Below are positions 50,617 to 61,126 of a stretch of 64,000 nt of DNA, in pieces. The notes below the pieces were generated by a model that worked only from the letters and a program-made list of their open reading frames with translations, made no database searches and was not told where the DNA came from. Location of the stretch: the NCBI GenBank assembly GCA_022925895.1, contig JAKSYS010000108.1, forward strand, positions 54,928 through 118,927, given 5' to 3'. Each line of letters opens with the position of its first letter. Position 1 is the first letter of the stretch. A program made the translations under genes and the position numbers. Origin of the DNA: Fragilaria crotonensis (Eukaryota; Bacillariophyta; Fragilariophyceae; Fragilariales; Fragilariaceae).

Positions 50617-52803
50617 ATGAACGAAACACCTCTCTCATCCGGTGGTGCTGTTGGTGACAGCGTTGCACTGGTAAGCACCTTTGACTACCTTGATAGCGGT
50701 CCCTTCTGCATGGTGGTGCTTGAACAGCGAGGAGAAGATGATTATTTTACAGCAACGAAAATCAACTCAGCTTTTGCAAGGCACGTCAGTCCCTTTTTCA
50801 AAATGACCGCATCAAATTTTTTGAGCCTCGTGTCAGAAAAACACCAGTCTTCCTTTCTTGATGCGATTAGAACCGCCAAAACTGGCAACGAAGTCAAGGG
50901 AAAGGCTCGTAACATCGAGATGACGACCCTTGCTGAAAGCAACTCAGGTCTTCCGATCAAGCGGCACTTTGATTGGACGGTCGGACTTGGCAAAGATGGC
51001 AAAATCGTCCTGTTCGGGGATCCTTGTACCGAGAAGGACATGGCAGAGCGTGCGCAGGATGCAGAGCTCATTGATTTCTTCCAGAATGCCCCCATCGCCC
51101 TCCACTGGCTTTCAGGCGATGGCATCGTTTTGTGGGCCAACCAGACGGAGCTGGATGTCTTGGGATACACTGCCGAAGAGTACATTGGCCAACCTATTAT
51201 GAAGTTCTGTCCTGATGAAGAGGAACTAGTCCTAGAGATATTCAAACAGCTTGGAAGTGGAAATACTATTGCTGATGTCCCTGTCAGGTTTCGGACCAAG
51301 GATGGACGCATTGTGGACTTACTTATTGATTCGAACGTCAAGTACGATGAGCAGGGTAAGTTCGCACATACCCGATGCTTCATCCGCGACGATACCAAGC
51401 GCAAGATTCGCGAAGCCAGGGCGCAGTTGCTATTGGAAGAAACTAAAAGATCGCTTGCCATGCTTGATAACTTCATGAGTCGCTCCTTGCACCACATGCG
51501 AACTCCTTTGCATATCTTGCAGTCATCTCTAGACATTGTCTTGTCGCAAATGAAGACGATCGAACAGAAAGTGATAGACGACTCGGACCTCTCGGAGTTG
51601 GTTGGGGATTGTGACTTCGTGCTCACTCAAGCCCAAACGCATGTGAGCAAAGCTACTGAAATGATCGACGACATTTCTGATTTGGCAAGGTTCGATCAAG
51701 GACAACAAGCAAAGGTGTCGAATGATCTCATTCTTCTCAAGGAACTCGGAACAAGCGTCTTTGAGGCTGTTGAGATCCCTCCCAAAATTCAAGTGGCGCT
51801 GGAATTTGAAGGTGGTGGACCTTCCTTCATTCATTCGGATGCTCGATTTTTGAAGAAGGTTTTGAGCACCTTGGTGGACCATGAAGCGACGGTGGTCGCT
51901 CCGGAGAACTTGACGAGGACGATCACACTCAAGATTGGACATAATGCAGACTCGTGCGTGTTCGCTGTCATCAGTGCGGATGAGGGCATGCTCGATCACG
52001 CCGGTTCCATGATGGTAGAACCAGACGTCACGAGCAGCGGACTACCACCCATCTTTCAACGATATCACCAAGAACTGTTGCCTGAGGACATGGTCGACCT
52101 CGAGGCGGCTGGTAACATCAGGGACAGAATCGAATCCCGGGTAAACTCGCATCGCACCAATAGCATTGGATTAGGACTTCCCCTTTCATATCACCTTGTC
52201 CGATCGTTGGGAGGCGATTTGCGATACAGCACCACGCCTGAAATAACGAAGTTTTGGTTTAGCATTCCCCACAACAACGGCCGTTTGGAATCTGAAAGGA
52301 TTGTCTTCGAGAGACCTAACTTGAGAAGGTCCCTTAACGACTTCCTCAAGCCAGAAGAATCAGAGAAAGAGGCCTTTCGTTGCACAAAAGCGAAGGTGGC
52401 TTCTGATGGCCTCAAGGCGATGGTATGTCCTTCCATTTTGGTTGTTGAAGACGTCGCTGTCTGTGCCAAGCTCTTGTGCACCATCTTGCGTCAGTTCAAT
52501 TGCTCCACCAAGTGGGTGCAAAATGGGCAAGAAGCTGTTGACGCGCTGCGTCAGGATCCAGATTTGTACAGTCTCGTGTTCATGGATTTGAGGATGCCAG
52601 TCATGGATGGCATCACTGCGACGAGGATTATCAAAAATGAGTTGAAGGTGAAGACTCCGATCGTCGCTTTAACGGGTGAAGGGGGGACGGAGATTAGAAA
52701 AGAGTGCATGGACATTGGCTTTGACGCATATTGCAACAAACCTATGAAGAGAGACCATCTGCTTACCGTGATCAAGGAGCACACTGGCTACGCGCACAAG
52801 TAG
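50617..52803 (+). CDS. Hybrid histidine kinase with PAS and receiver domains (728 aa)
   Basis: First ATG at 50617. Residues about 15-140 are PAS-like. A second PAS domain lies at about 150-270 (FFQNAPIALHWLSGDGIVLW, LDVLGYTAEEYIGQPI, FRTKDGRIVDLLI). The dimerisation/H-box is SLHHMRTPLH with His292 as the likely phosphate acceptor. The catalytic ATPase domain has a clear G2 box (GLGLPLSYHLVRSLGGDL, from residue 518), but the N-box reads LVDHEATV around Asp421-His422 where family members have an Asn. A receiver domain at about 605-725 has VVED, the phospho-acceptor Asp657 in FMDLRMPVMDG, a Thr in ALTGE and a Lys in NKPM. No TM segments, so cytosolic. It would relay a PAS-sensed signal, but the missing N-box Asn may lower kinase activity. 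Confidence 0.85.
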   Translation: MNETPLSSGGAVGDSVALVSTFDYLDSGPFCMVVLEQRGEDDYFTATKINSAFARHVSPFFKMTASNFLSLVSEKHQSSFLDAIRTAKTGNEVKGKARNIEMTTLAESNSGLPIKRHFDWTVGLGKDGKIVLFGDPCTEKDMAERAQDAELIDFFQNAPIALHWLSGDGIVLWANQTELDVLGYTAEEYIGQPIMKFCPDEEELVLEIFKQLGSGNTIADVPVRFRTKDGRIVDLLIDSNVKYDEQGKFAHTRCFIRDDTKRKIREARAQLLLEETKRSLAMLDNFMSRSLHHMRTPLHILQSSLDIVLSQMKTIEQKVIDDSDLSELVGDCDFVLTQAQTHVSKATEMIDDISDLARFDQGQQAKVSNDLILLKELGTSVFEAVEIPPKIQVALEFEGGGPSFIHSDARFLKKVLSTLVDHEATVVAPENLTRTITLKIGHNADSCVFAVISADEGMLDHAGSMMVEPDVTSSGLPPIFQRYHQELLPEDMVDLEAAGNIRDRIESRVNSHRTNSIGLGLPLSYHLVRSLGGDLRYSTTPEITKFWFSIPHNNGRLESERIVFERPNLRRSLNDFLKPEESEKEAFRCTKAKVASDGLKAMVCPSILVVEDVAVCAKLLCTILRQFNCSTKWVQNGQEAVDALRQDPDLYSLVFMDLRMPVMDGITATRIIKNELKVKTPIVALTGEGGTEIRKECMDIGFDAYCNKPMKRDHLLTVIKEHTGYAHK

Positions 52804-54374
52804 GGGTCAAATCGACGTGGGGCAACATGCGCACCGAGCTCGCTATAGTGGCAAGCTTACGAAAATCTATGCGTGATCATGATCAGAGTTATCACTGTGG
52901 TTTGTACTACCAGGGACTCGAGTACGAGTCGTGAAATACCCAGGATGCATACGCGAGTACTCTGAGACCTATCTTTACAATTCGAATGTGAGTGTATACA
53001 TAACTAACTTGACATTTTTTACTTGGAGTTGATCTACTAGCGTTGAACAGTGAAACGTTGTAAAAGCGAGTATTGGGTGCTTGCAGTTTTGGGTTGCGGC
53101 TGGCATCCGTTCCGCCAGAATTGCAACAGTTCTCCCATGTCAATGAACAGCGGGCTTGCACTCCAGGAACAGAATTATGGGAACATCGCATCTTGCACAA
53201 AAATTTTGAGGTTAAAGCTCCCGCTCAAGACGTATACATGCATGTTTCAAAAATGGACCTCAAATTTTTCAGAAACGTACGCATTTGGCAGCCAATAATC
53301 AAGCAAGTACTCATTTCAATGAGGACTCCTAATCTATTCATCACTTCCATGTCATTCCACGCAACTGGAGAAACCATTGAAACTGTATGCACAGAGGCCA
53401 GCACATATGGCAAATCATGCAAAGCTCACAAGGTTTGTGGATGGTCGGTTTTGTTTTTGATGATTTGTTGTAAGGCTCAGGAAGGTGCAGATCTTCAATC
53501 ACCGACAAATTGAGGCGACATCGATGGCAGCCAGAGGAGGTATGCATAGTTTACGATGGAATTAATCACTGTTTTTCCAGGGGCACATGCTCATGCACTC
53601 ATGTATGTTTGTCAGTGTGATGGTTGACTGGCCTACAGGAGGTAAACCATGGCTGTTGTCATGCTGCAATCATCTCATCCATGCAACTTGCTCCAACTAG
53701 CAGGCGTATTTTAGAATTAGCGAGTGTACTATCACTTCGTTGTAGTTGTCTACGTCTGTAGTTTTCAGTCCTCAGCAAGGAGCTCTTCCCTACAGTCATA
53801 TGCATCCATCGTGTTCAAGGAACCCTCCCCTAGAATTATTGCATGTCTTTTGGGCGGTGAGATCACTCAAGACATGAGCCAAGGCCAGGAAGATGTCAGA
53901 CTCTGCATCTTTGGAAACTGAGGCTTGCCTTCTTTGGGAGGAGTGAACATCGTACTGTCGTAAAGGTTGTCTTTCACAATCAATACTTGATTTTGTGTAT
54001 GAGCACAAGCAATGGGTTGGAACTGGTACTTCCCTTGCGAGCAACGCTTCCATGGGGCTTTTTCGTTCGTGCAACAGCCATTGGAGTGGTAGGACATTTC
54101 TTGTTGATCCGACAAGCTCAAGTAAAGCAAAATTTAGAACCTAATTTGAGGACCCAAATTTGATGAACTGTACCACAGGACATCCTGCTCTATTTGTTAA
54201 GGAACTGAAACATGTCAACGGCATGCTATGTAAAATTACCAATAGAGTAACACTTCTCAACCCTGCGATGTGGACTTCACAATTGTGTATGAATACTCCA
54301 GTACACCCAAAGATATACAAACTCGAAATGAGGTTGACCACAATGGTCAATTTGAGCATCTAGTCACAATGTGT
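52804..54374. other. 1.6 kb region without a supported gene
   Basis: Short frame-switching ORFs on both strands (for example 53073-53513). No recognisable domains or inverted repeats. Confidence 0.4.
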
Positions 54375-56241
54375 TTAGATGTCATTATGCTGTACATGAT
54401 TGCAAGGAATGTGTTGGATAAAGCACTGTTTCCATTTTTTGTTATGCACAGGTTCACTTTTTTGCTTGTCACCACAGTCACTGCATTGCCAAGTCATCTT
54501 CTTCTGGCACTCTTCACATTGTCTTGGTGTCTCAAAGTTGTCTCCTCGGCTTAACTGTTCTTCCTCAGCCTCACAAGAACTGCTTCCGCTTTCAACTGCC
54601 ATGATACAGGAATCTTGACATTGTATTCCATTTGATGATGATCAGGGTCATAGTGCTCATCCCCAATTGTCAAAGCAATCATCGATCAATACTTTTGCAA
54701 GAAGAGAGTAATGCTTTCTTTTTTAACACTCGGTCTCTTGTTGAGTGTTTTTTACAATGCTGTATAATTCCACCAGTAAGCAATGACAACAATCATTGCA
54801 AAGAATGGTAGAATAAAATCGACCAATCCTTTTGTTTTCATGTTTATTCGTAGAGAAGCAACCTTGGCGGTATCCATTATGCCGGTCAATAGTTGGTTTT
54901 GGCAAATTGATGGAGTTCAACATTTGTCAGAAAGGCTTTGAGAAACACTTTGTAGCCGTATCAACCACCAGAATTAATAGAAGGCAACATCTGTACAATT
55001 CCTTTGCTGATACTAACATAGCAAAGTACCAGATACCGTACACAATCGTCCTCTTAAAACCAACAAAATTGGGCAAGACAATGTGTTTCCAGTTGGTGCA
55101 TCATCATTGTCATCCTTACCAACAAGATCAACCCACTTCATCATCTTACGACAAAACATTTCTCTGCTTAGAAATTTGCTCAATAGTCATCAAAGTTGGT
55201 GTCCAAGAAATCATCAAAGTTGGTGACCAAGAAATCATCAAAGTTGGTGACCAAGAAATCATCAACCAGCCTACTTTGATGCTTCTCTGATGATTCAGTG
55301 TTTCCAGGAGCAGGAGGTTGGCAACAACTCCACCTCACTGTCCAAAACAGATCATCAGCCAAACCAGCAGCGCATTGAATGTCCAGCAAGACCCAAGTGA
55401 TGTGTAGGTTGCTTGGTGATACGTTCTTTATGGTGCCACAGTTGACCACAAGGTTACCCTAGAGGTAAACTCAGACTTCTTTGTCATCAACAAGATGCCA
55501 CCACAGAATTTCAACATTTCACTGCTGTTGGTTTTATTAGAATCAATTCCGTGAATTAGGTACTGGTCAGACTGACCATATCAAAGAGCTGCTTTGGTGG
55601 CAACAACATCAGAAGAAGAAAATCAATGGCATTCCATCCTCATTCATTGCTACAGTGTCAGTGTTTGCACCAGGAACCAAGACATTGCTTGTCAACAGTA
55701 TTTCAAATACACCAAAGGCAAAATGGAGCAATCTTTTTAAGGGTGGATCTATGAGAGATGCTTGGAATCATTTGATGCCATGAGCTTCCACAATAGGCTA
55801 ACAACTCCTTACAAACCTCCTTGGATGCTGCTTTTCTTCTTCTTGTGCTGGTTCTGGCATTTCTTATAGCACAAAAAATGCTGGGGACCAAACAGGCTAC
55901 ACTGTCCTATCAGCCAGTCTCCTGCTCCTCATCAAGAGTGTAAAGCATTGCATCTATTTCTTCATTGCTGACTCAATCATTAGAGGCTTTCCATCAACAA
56001 TTGTTGAATTGATTGGTTCTTTGTTATTATTCATGAATGCAGCCATGGGTTGATTGATTTCTTTTGTTGTTTGATCTTCCTCAGCCGAGAACTTGACCAC
56101 CCTCAAGTTTACCTGCTGTTGCCTCATAAAGAACCTACTAGCAAACTCATAAATTGATGTGAAAATTGTTGGAGTACGCTTGTTGCTGGCTGGTTGGACA
56201 GCATTGAGTGACTGAAACAGCAGTCCCCAAAGGAGCATCAT
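54375..56241 (-). pseudogene. Possible decayed transposase (PiggyBac-like zinc finger end)
   Basis: Minus-strand fragments between 56241 and 54375 in different frames. The 3'-most (54602-54375) reads RQCEECQKKMTWQCSDCGDK and WKQCFIQH, a C-x2-C...C-x2-C...C arrangement with a trailing CF..H that resembles the C-terminal zinc finger of PiggyBac transposases. Upstream fragments (for example 56241-55954) give no catalytic motif I can identify. The assignment is tentative. Confidence 0.25.
55188..55265. repeat. 24-bp tandem repeat, three units
   Basis: Units AAAGTTGGTG(T/A)CCAAGAAAT followed by CATC, repeated three times. On the minus strand they encode LVTNFDDF repeats, so they may sit within the decayed coding sequence. 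Confidence 0.85.
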
Positions 56242-56670
56242 TATGGCGTTGTTGCTTCCATAGTATCACCGGCGGTGTCACTCAGAAAAGTAAAGTGATA
56301 TGGCTGGCTTTTTCAAGCACCATTGCTCCAAGGAGATAATGCCAGTCATATCTGGACAACTATAACTTCATTGCTAATGGTCTGAAGGAGGTCATCACCT
56401 TTGAGTTCACGGTAAAAAAAAATGAAAACATGAAAATTCATTGAAGAATGTTTACCTTAAGTCTTTCTAGTAACTCAATAACAACAACATTGAGTATTAT
56501 CCTATTTAAACTATGCAACCTTTCATTCCCAAGGAGGTTGATGGACATTGACAAAGATAAGGAGAAGCATATCCATGGTTGGCAAACACGGGGTTATTTA
56601 CTCCGTTCGGGAGGATCGACACGACTACTACCACCTGGTACTAGAATCATATAGTCTACAGTATCATCAG

Positions 56671-56805
56671 CTACTGGAAATCCATCATTGTGGGGCAGCA
56701 TAGCGTTAGTGATTAGGATAGAACAAAATTATAAACTAAGTCCGGAGAAACCCCACCTGGTCTGGCCGTAGCCCAATACGACGCAGACACAGTAGAATTC
56801 GTTCA
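56671..56805 (-). repeat. 3' LTR (left) of the chromodomain copia
   Basis: Direct repeat of 63633-63764, starting CTACTGGAAATCC and ending GAATTCGTTCA on the plus strand. It has a 3-bp insertion in the TAGCGTTAG block relative to the other copy. Confidence 0.9.
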
Positions 56806-56995
56806 GTCCCCGCGAGCAAAATACCGATCCATCGGTGATTCGCTCGTCCCCGGATTCGTACTCCTCACAAAACACCAAATATCACATAACACCAGAGGCC
56901 GTTCGGACGTCCATTACCGAATAGTATTAGCCCATCCACACCTACGCTCGTAGGCCAAGGCCAGCCACCTGCTTCGCAGGCCAAAAGCCATCCCG

Positions 56996-59900
56996 TTACC
57001 ATAGGATGCGTTGCGATAAATCCCGAAGCTTCGGCCCCGCCAAGAGCTTCGTAAAGATATCCGCCAGGTTAGTTTCACCATCTTCCTTAGCAATCCGCAC
57101 AGTCCCCGCAGCCTGAGCCTCGCGAGTGCGATGATACGCGATCGCCTGGTGCTTCTTCTTCAAAGTTGACTCCGGCCTGGTGGAATTCTTGACGACAGCT
57201 TCATTATCACAAAAAACATTACAAGGGTCCTCAACCGGGACACCCATCATCCTTAACTTGTACCGCAGCCCCTCAATCAACTCAACTGCGATCTTCATGG
57301 CAATGAACTCCGAGCCAAACGTGGATGACTCCACCGTGTTCTGTCGCTTGGAGTACCAAATGATCGGAGCGCGATTAATATAGAGGATCACGCCAGTGTG
57401 CGATCGACGTGTCAACTGGCATCCTGCGTGATCAGCATCAACGAAACAAGTCATCATCACTGGCTTCCCTCGCGGCTCGGGCATGTTCTCCGGTATCGCT
57501 TCCTTCGCGTCAGGGTAATACTTCGACCAATCTTGTGTGGCAAAACGTCGCGGGTCGTAGCTTGGCTCGGTGTCGTCAAACACCATCGTTGATCGGTCGT
57601 ACTGTTTCAGATATGCAAAGACATGGAACAACTGCTGAAGATGGCCCTCCCTGGCAGACACAAGATATCGTGACATCAGAGAAACCGGCATCAGGATGTC
57701 CACTCGCCCAAGTTCACAGATCCACCTTAAGACGCCGACCAACCCTTGATAGTAATTGAGCCGCTGTGCATCCAACTCCGCCGTCTGATCCAACTCTGGT
57801 CGATACCCCTGACTTAATGGAGTCGTGGTACGTTTCGGCAACCCCAACCCCACATTCTCCAATTCTGTCTCAACATCCTTGACAGCCCTCGCCACATACT
57901 TGGATGAAGACATGGCCCACCTGATCTTTCCCGGCTCGTCCGACTCGGGAATCCTGAACTGCTTGATCTCAGCCCCAAGATATACATCAGGCGCCTTCAC
58001 GCTCCCATCCTTCAGCTTGTAAACCTTCGACAAAGCGTCCATCACATTCTTCGGATTAGTATCGAGACAGAGGATGTCATCAACATACGCCAAGACATAG
58101 CTGTAGAACTTGGTTCCATCGGCTTTCGTCGCAGCCTTCATCCACACGTCCGGGTCCGCCTTACAACTCTGGTAGCCCATATCCCGCAGCGACGCAGCAA
58201 GGTGGTCCCTGAATCGTGCTCCCGACGATTTCATTCCATAAAGGGCCCGCACAATCTTCGCTGGTCGCCCTCTCAAGTCGGGTGGGAACTCCAACCCAGC
58301 AACAACATATAACCTCTCTTCAGTCGGCGCCGAGAGATAGGCATTCTGGATGTCAGCCGCCAAGATATCGAGCCCATTCAAAGCCGCAAGAGTGAAAGCG
58401 ATACGAACGCTGTCGCGTGAGACGACACTCGAGAAGGTCATTTCCTTCGGCACATCATGCTTCGCGCCATTCAGGACCAATCGCGCCTTCCTTGTCAGAT
58501 CAAACTTGATGTCGAATATCATGTGACATGTCGCTTTCGCAAATCCAACCGGCGGGTTCGGGTCGTCGCTGAACTCAAATGCAATCATCACATTTCTCAT
58601 CTCCTTTTCAATGGCATCACGCCAAAAGGTAGTCCCCGTTCTGCGATCAATCGCAAGTGCCTCGGCCACAGTCTTCGGCAGTTCCACGCCATACTTGTGC
58701 GACCTCAGCCAATACTTGGTGGACTTTACCTTCTTGATTACACGATCCCGGCGGCGTAGCACATCGCGAACCCACCAAGCAAATGCAGGTTCCTCTGCGA
58801 TCTTGTTGGCAACCGCATACTCCGCCACCTCAACGGGGTTCGCTTCTTTCAAGTCCTTCAACGGAATCCAATCCGAAGTACCATCCTTCCAAGAGACCAA
58901 GAGTTTCCAACCCCTCGTCGTCAACTTGGGACGACGCTGCCCATGACGGTTCTCAATGAAACCGTCGTCCTTTGACAGAGCCGATCCATCTTTCTTGTGG
59001 TCGGTGATCTCTTGTAAAATGGCAAAGTGGCGACCCTCGTCGTCCACTTGTGAATATAAGTTTTCCGCAATCACATTTGCGGCATACGTCGCAGTCGATC
59101 CGTCTGGAAACTCAACCTGGTACTCCCGGGTGTCCAAGATCGGATTCGAGTGCCGCATACCGAGTGGGTTACCGTCCCTCCCGTGCATCCGACCAACAAC
59201 CTTCGCGCGTACCACGTCTTCGCCACGTGGCAGAAGCACGCTTGCCGATATATACTCATCCATCGACTCAGGTGTGTAGTCGTCTGCCTCCTTCCTGGCT
59301 GATTCTGGTTCAAACGGTTCGAGGTCGTCTTCCGCATCTCGTTCCGCCTCCTGAACTTCCTCGATCGATGGAAACAACCCATCGAAGTCGTCGTCAACCT
59401 CAGATTGGCGTTTACTGTCGCCGATCTTGTCATGCACCTGTTCGTCGAAGCGTTCCTTTGCCTCAATCGTGTGCTGCATTCGCTCGATCTCGTCTCCGAT
59501 CAGAAAGACCGTTGACCTTGCGATTGGGCGGCAGGAGATTGGTAATACCCAATGGCAATTGCCACTCCCAATCCCTCTTGCCGGTCCCAACCAACGACCA
59601 AGCTTCACCTCTCCGTCATGGTCCATGTAATGTACCCATTGGTACCAACTGAACTGGACGTACATCGAGATGTCGGGCGTGTCACCATCCACCCTCTCCG
59701 CCGGAACTCGACCATTCAAAACCGGCGTATCATGCGCCGTCAGTCGCCTCGTCCCAGCGTACCATTCGCCGCAGAAGCACCAAGTCCGCTTCGGCGATCC
59801 TCCTGATTGCATGAACCGTCGAATTCCACGCTTGATGGAGCGAATGGAACTTTCCGCCTTATTTTGCCACGGGCTATAAGGCTCCGTCAGCGTCTGGCGG

Positions 59901-60328
59901 ATCTGATAGTCGCGGACGACGTCCTGCCAGTGTCTCGTTCGCTGTTCCAAGGCGCCATCCGAAATCAGCCAACCCGGAACCCCAGACTCTTGGATGAAAC
60001 CGAGAAGTCCCCGGGAGGCGTCCGCCTTCGTCTTCAAAGGGTAGAATTCGTCGTACCCGTACCCATCGGTGAAGACCTGGGCACAAGTGTATCCACGCAA
60101 CGATGTCGTCGGAGAGAACATCGTATCAGTGTAGAACTTCCCCGACAATCTTGGATAACGGATTGCCTGCTGCCTTGTCTTGAATCGCCGCGACACTGGG
60201 TGCACATACTTCCTTACTCCGACTTGCGTCGTCACCTCCAGCGTTCGCTTCGCGGTCTCCAATCCCAACCCCCAACGTTTCGCCAGGACCTCCTTCGTGA
60301 TGACGGAATCAGGCGACGACGTCGCCAC
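56996..60328 (-). CDS. Copia Pol: integrase, chromodomain-like module, RT, RNase H (about 1,110 aa)
   Basis: A long frame without an ATG of its own at the start, so it is the continuation of the polyprotein. Integrase: GKFYTDTMFS, GWLISDGALEQ and PWQNKAESSIRS supply the D, D, E residues, with 34 residues between the last two. Next comes YQVEFPDGSTATYAANVIAE followed by GWKLLVSWKDGTSDWIPL and KEANPVEVAEYAVAN, which matches a chromodomain pattern (a WK-DG..W strand and L..ANP.EVAEY). RT: DILAADIQNAYLSAP, KIVRALYGMKSSGARF and VLAYVDDILCLD. RNase H: CFVDADHAGCQLTRRSHTGV and STFGSEFIAMK. It ends at 56996, about 190 bp before the 3' LTR. The pol frame itself is intact. Confidence 0.88.
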   Translation of the reverse strand: MATSSPDSVITKEVLAKRWGLGLETAKRTLEVTTQVGVRKYVHPVSRRFKTRQQAIRYPRLSGKFYTDTMFSPTTSLRGYTCAQVFTDGYGYDEFYPLKTKADASRGLLGFIQESGVPGWLISDGALEQRTRHWQDVVRDYQIRQTLTEPYSPWQNKAESSIRSIKRGIRRFMQSGGSPKRTWCFCGEWYAGTRRLTAHDTPVLNGRVPAERVDGDTPDISMYVQFSWYQWVHYMDHDGEVKLGRWLGPARGIGSGNCHWVLPISCRPIARSTVFLIGDEIERMQHTIEAKERFDEQVHDKIGDSKRQSEVDDDFDGLFPSIEEVQEAERDAEDDLEPFEPESARKEADDYTPESMDEYISASVLLPRGEDVVRAKVVGRMHGRDGNPLGMRHSNPILDTREYQVEFPDGSTATYAANVIAENLYSQVDDEGRHFAILQEITDHKKDGSALSKDDGFIENRHGQRRPKLTTRGWKLLVSWKDGTSDWIPLKDLKEANPVEVAEYAVANKIAEEPAFAWWVRDVLRRRDRVIKKVKSTKYWLRSHKYGVELPKTVAEALAIDRRTGTTFWRDAIEKEMRNVMIAFEFSDDPNPPVGFAKATCHMIFDIKFDLTRKARLVLNGAKHDVPKEMTFSSVVSRDSVRIAFTLAALNGLDILAADIQNAYLSAPTEERLYVVAGLEFPPDLRGRPAKIVRALYGMKSSGARFRDHLAASLRDMGYQSCKADPDVWMKAATKADGTKFYSYVLAYVDDILCLDTNPKNVMDALSKVYKLKDGSVKAPDVYLGAEIKQFRIPESDEPGKIRWAMSSSKYVARAVKDVETELENVGLGLPKRTTTPLSQGYRPELDQTAELDAQRLNYYQGLVGVLRWICELGRVDILMPVSLMSRYLVSAREGHLQQLFHVFAYLKQYDRSTMVFDDTEPSYDPRRFATQDWSKYYPDAKEAIPENMPEPRGKPVMMTCFVDADHAGCQLTRRSHTGVILYINRAPIIWYSKRQNTVESSTFGSEFIAMKIAVELIEGLRYKLRMMGVPVEDPCNVFCDNEAVVKNSTRPESTLKKKHQAIAYHRTREAQAAGTVRIAKEDGETNLADIFTKLLAGPKLRDLSQRILW

Positions 60329-60478
60329 TGCATAGAGTTCGTGCTCGAACCAATCATGCAGATCCCATCTCCTCTCAAGTCACCGCCTGAGACTTGCACC
60401 ATTTCCTCGAGTCGCTCCGCCAGTAAGCCGTCGTCTGCACTTGCGACAGCCAAAATTTCCCTCAGGTCATCAAACTCA

Positions 60479-61059
60479 TCACTTCGTGCAGGTTTCCCCG
60501 CGTTCCTGTCCCCGAAAGCTGCATCGTGGTGCTGACCATAGAAACGTTGAAGTCGCTTCGCTCGCGGAGTTGGGTCTCAGCCTGACGAAAGTGTGGTGAT
60601 CTAGGATCCACGCCGCATCAGACGTCATTTCCAGCCGCGTACAGTTGGCAATCTCATCGTCAGTTGGTCTTCTCGAAGTAAAGTACGAGACCACGCCCTC
60701 CATCTCCAAGGGAATCCTCAGCTTCGAATCCGGGAAGGATATATCGTGCGGTGAGTCAGCATCAAATTGCTGAGGAGTATCACAAACAGAAAGCCCAAAG
60801 GCTCTTAGTTGATTGGGACAAAGGAGTGAACAGGTAACCGTTCTCCTAAGAATAAACATTCGTTGAAGATCAACAAATATGTCTCCCCATCGGTCGGGCA
60901 ATCATACGCCGTTGCTGCCGACACAATGGGGATCCCTTGAGCATTATACTCTGAGGTGAATGGAGTTACACTAACTGTTTGACCAGTATCCTCCAACACC
61001 ACCATGTTGCACCCCAACACAGGTATCCGCATGCGAGTCCATCTCGGACCTGTCCACAC
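60479..61059 (-). pseudogene. Copia protease region, frame-broken
   Basis: Two minus-strand fragments (61059-60805 and 60901-60479) overlap and read as one region: LEDTGQTVSVTPFTSEYNAQ and CPTDGETYLLIFNECLFL, then LLCPNQLRAFGLSVCDTPQQ and RRPTDDEIANCTRLEM. No clear D(S/T)G can be pinned down. By position between gag and integrase it is the protease part. A frame change near 60840 separates the fragments, and another near 60300-60480 separates it from integrase. Confidence 0.55.
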
Positions 61060-61126
61060 ATGCTCCGCTTGACATGGCCTTGATCACGCGCTCAGCGGTG
61101 CTAGCGGTGACCATTAGGACCTTGCG

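Noticed and set aside
50742-51626. A 294-aa minus-strand ORF
   Set aside because: Antisense of the histidine kinase PAS and H-box region.
59050-60535. Plus-strand ORFs of 200 and 242 aa
   Set aside because: Antisense shadows of the integrase and chromodomain region of the minus-strand copia.
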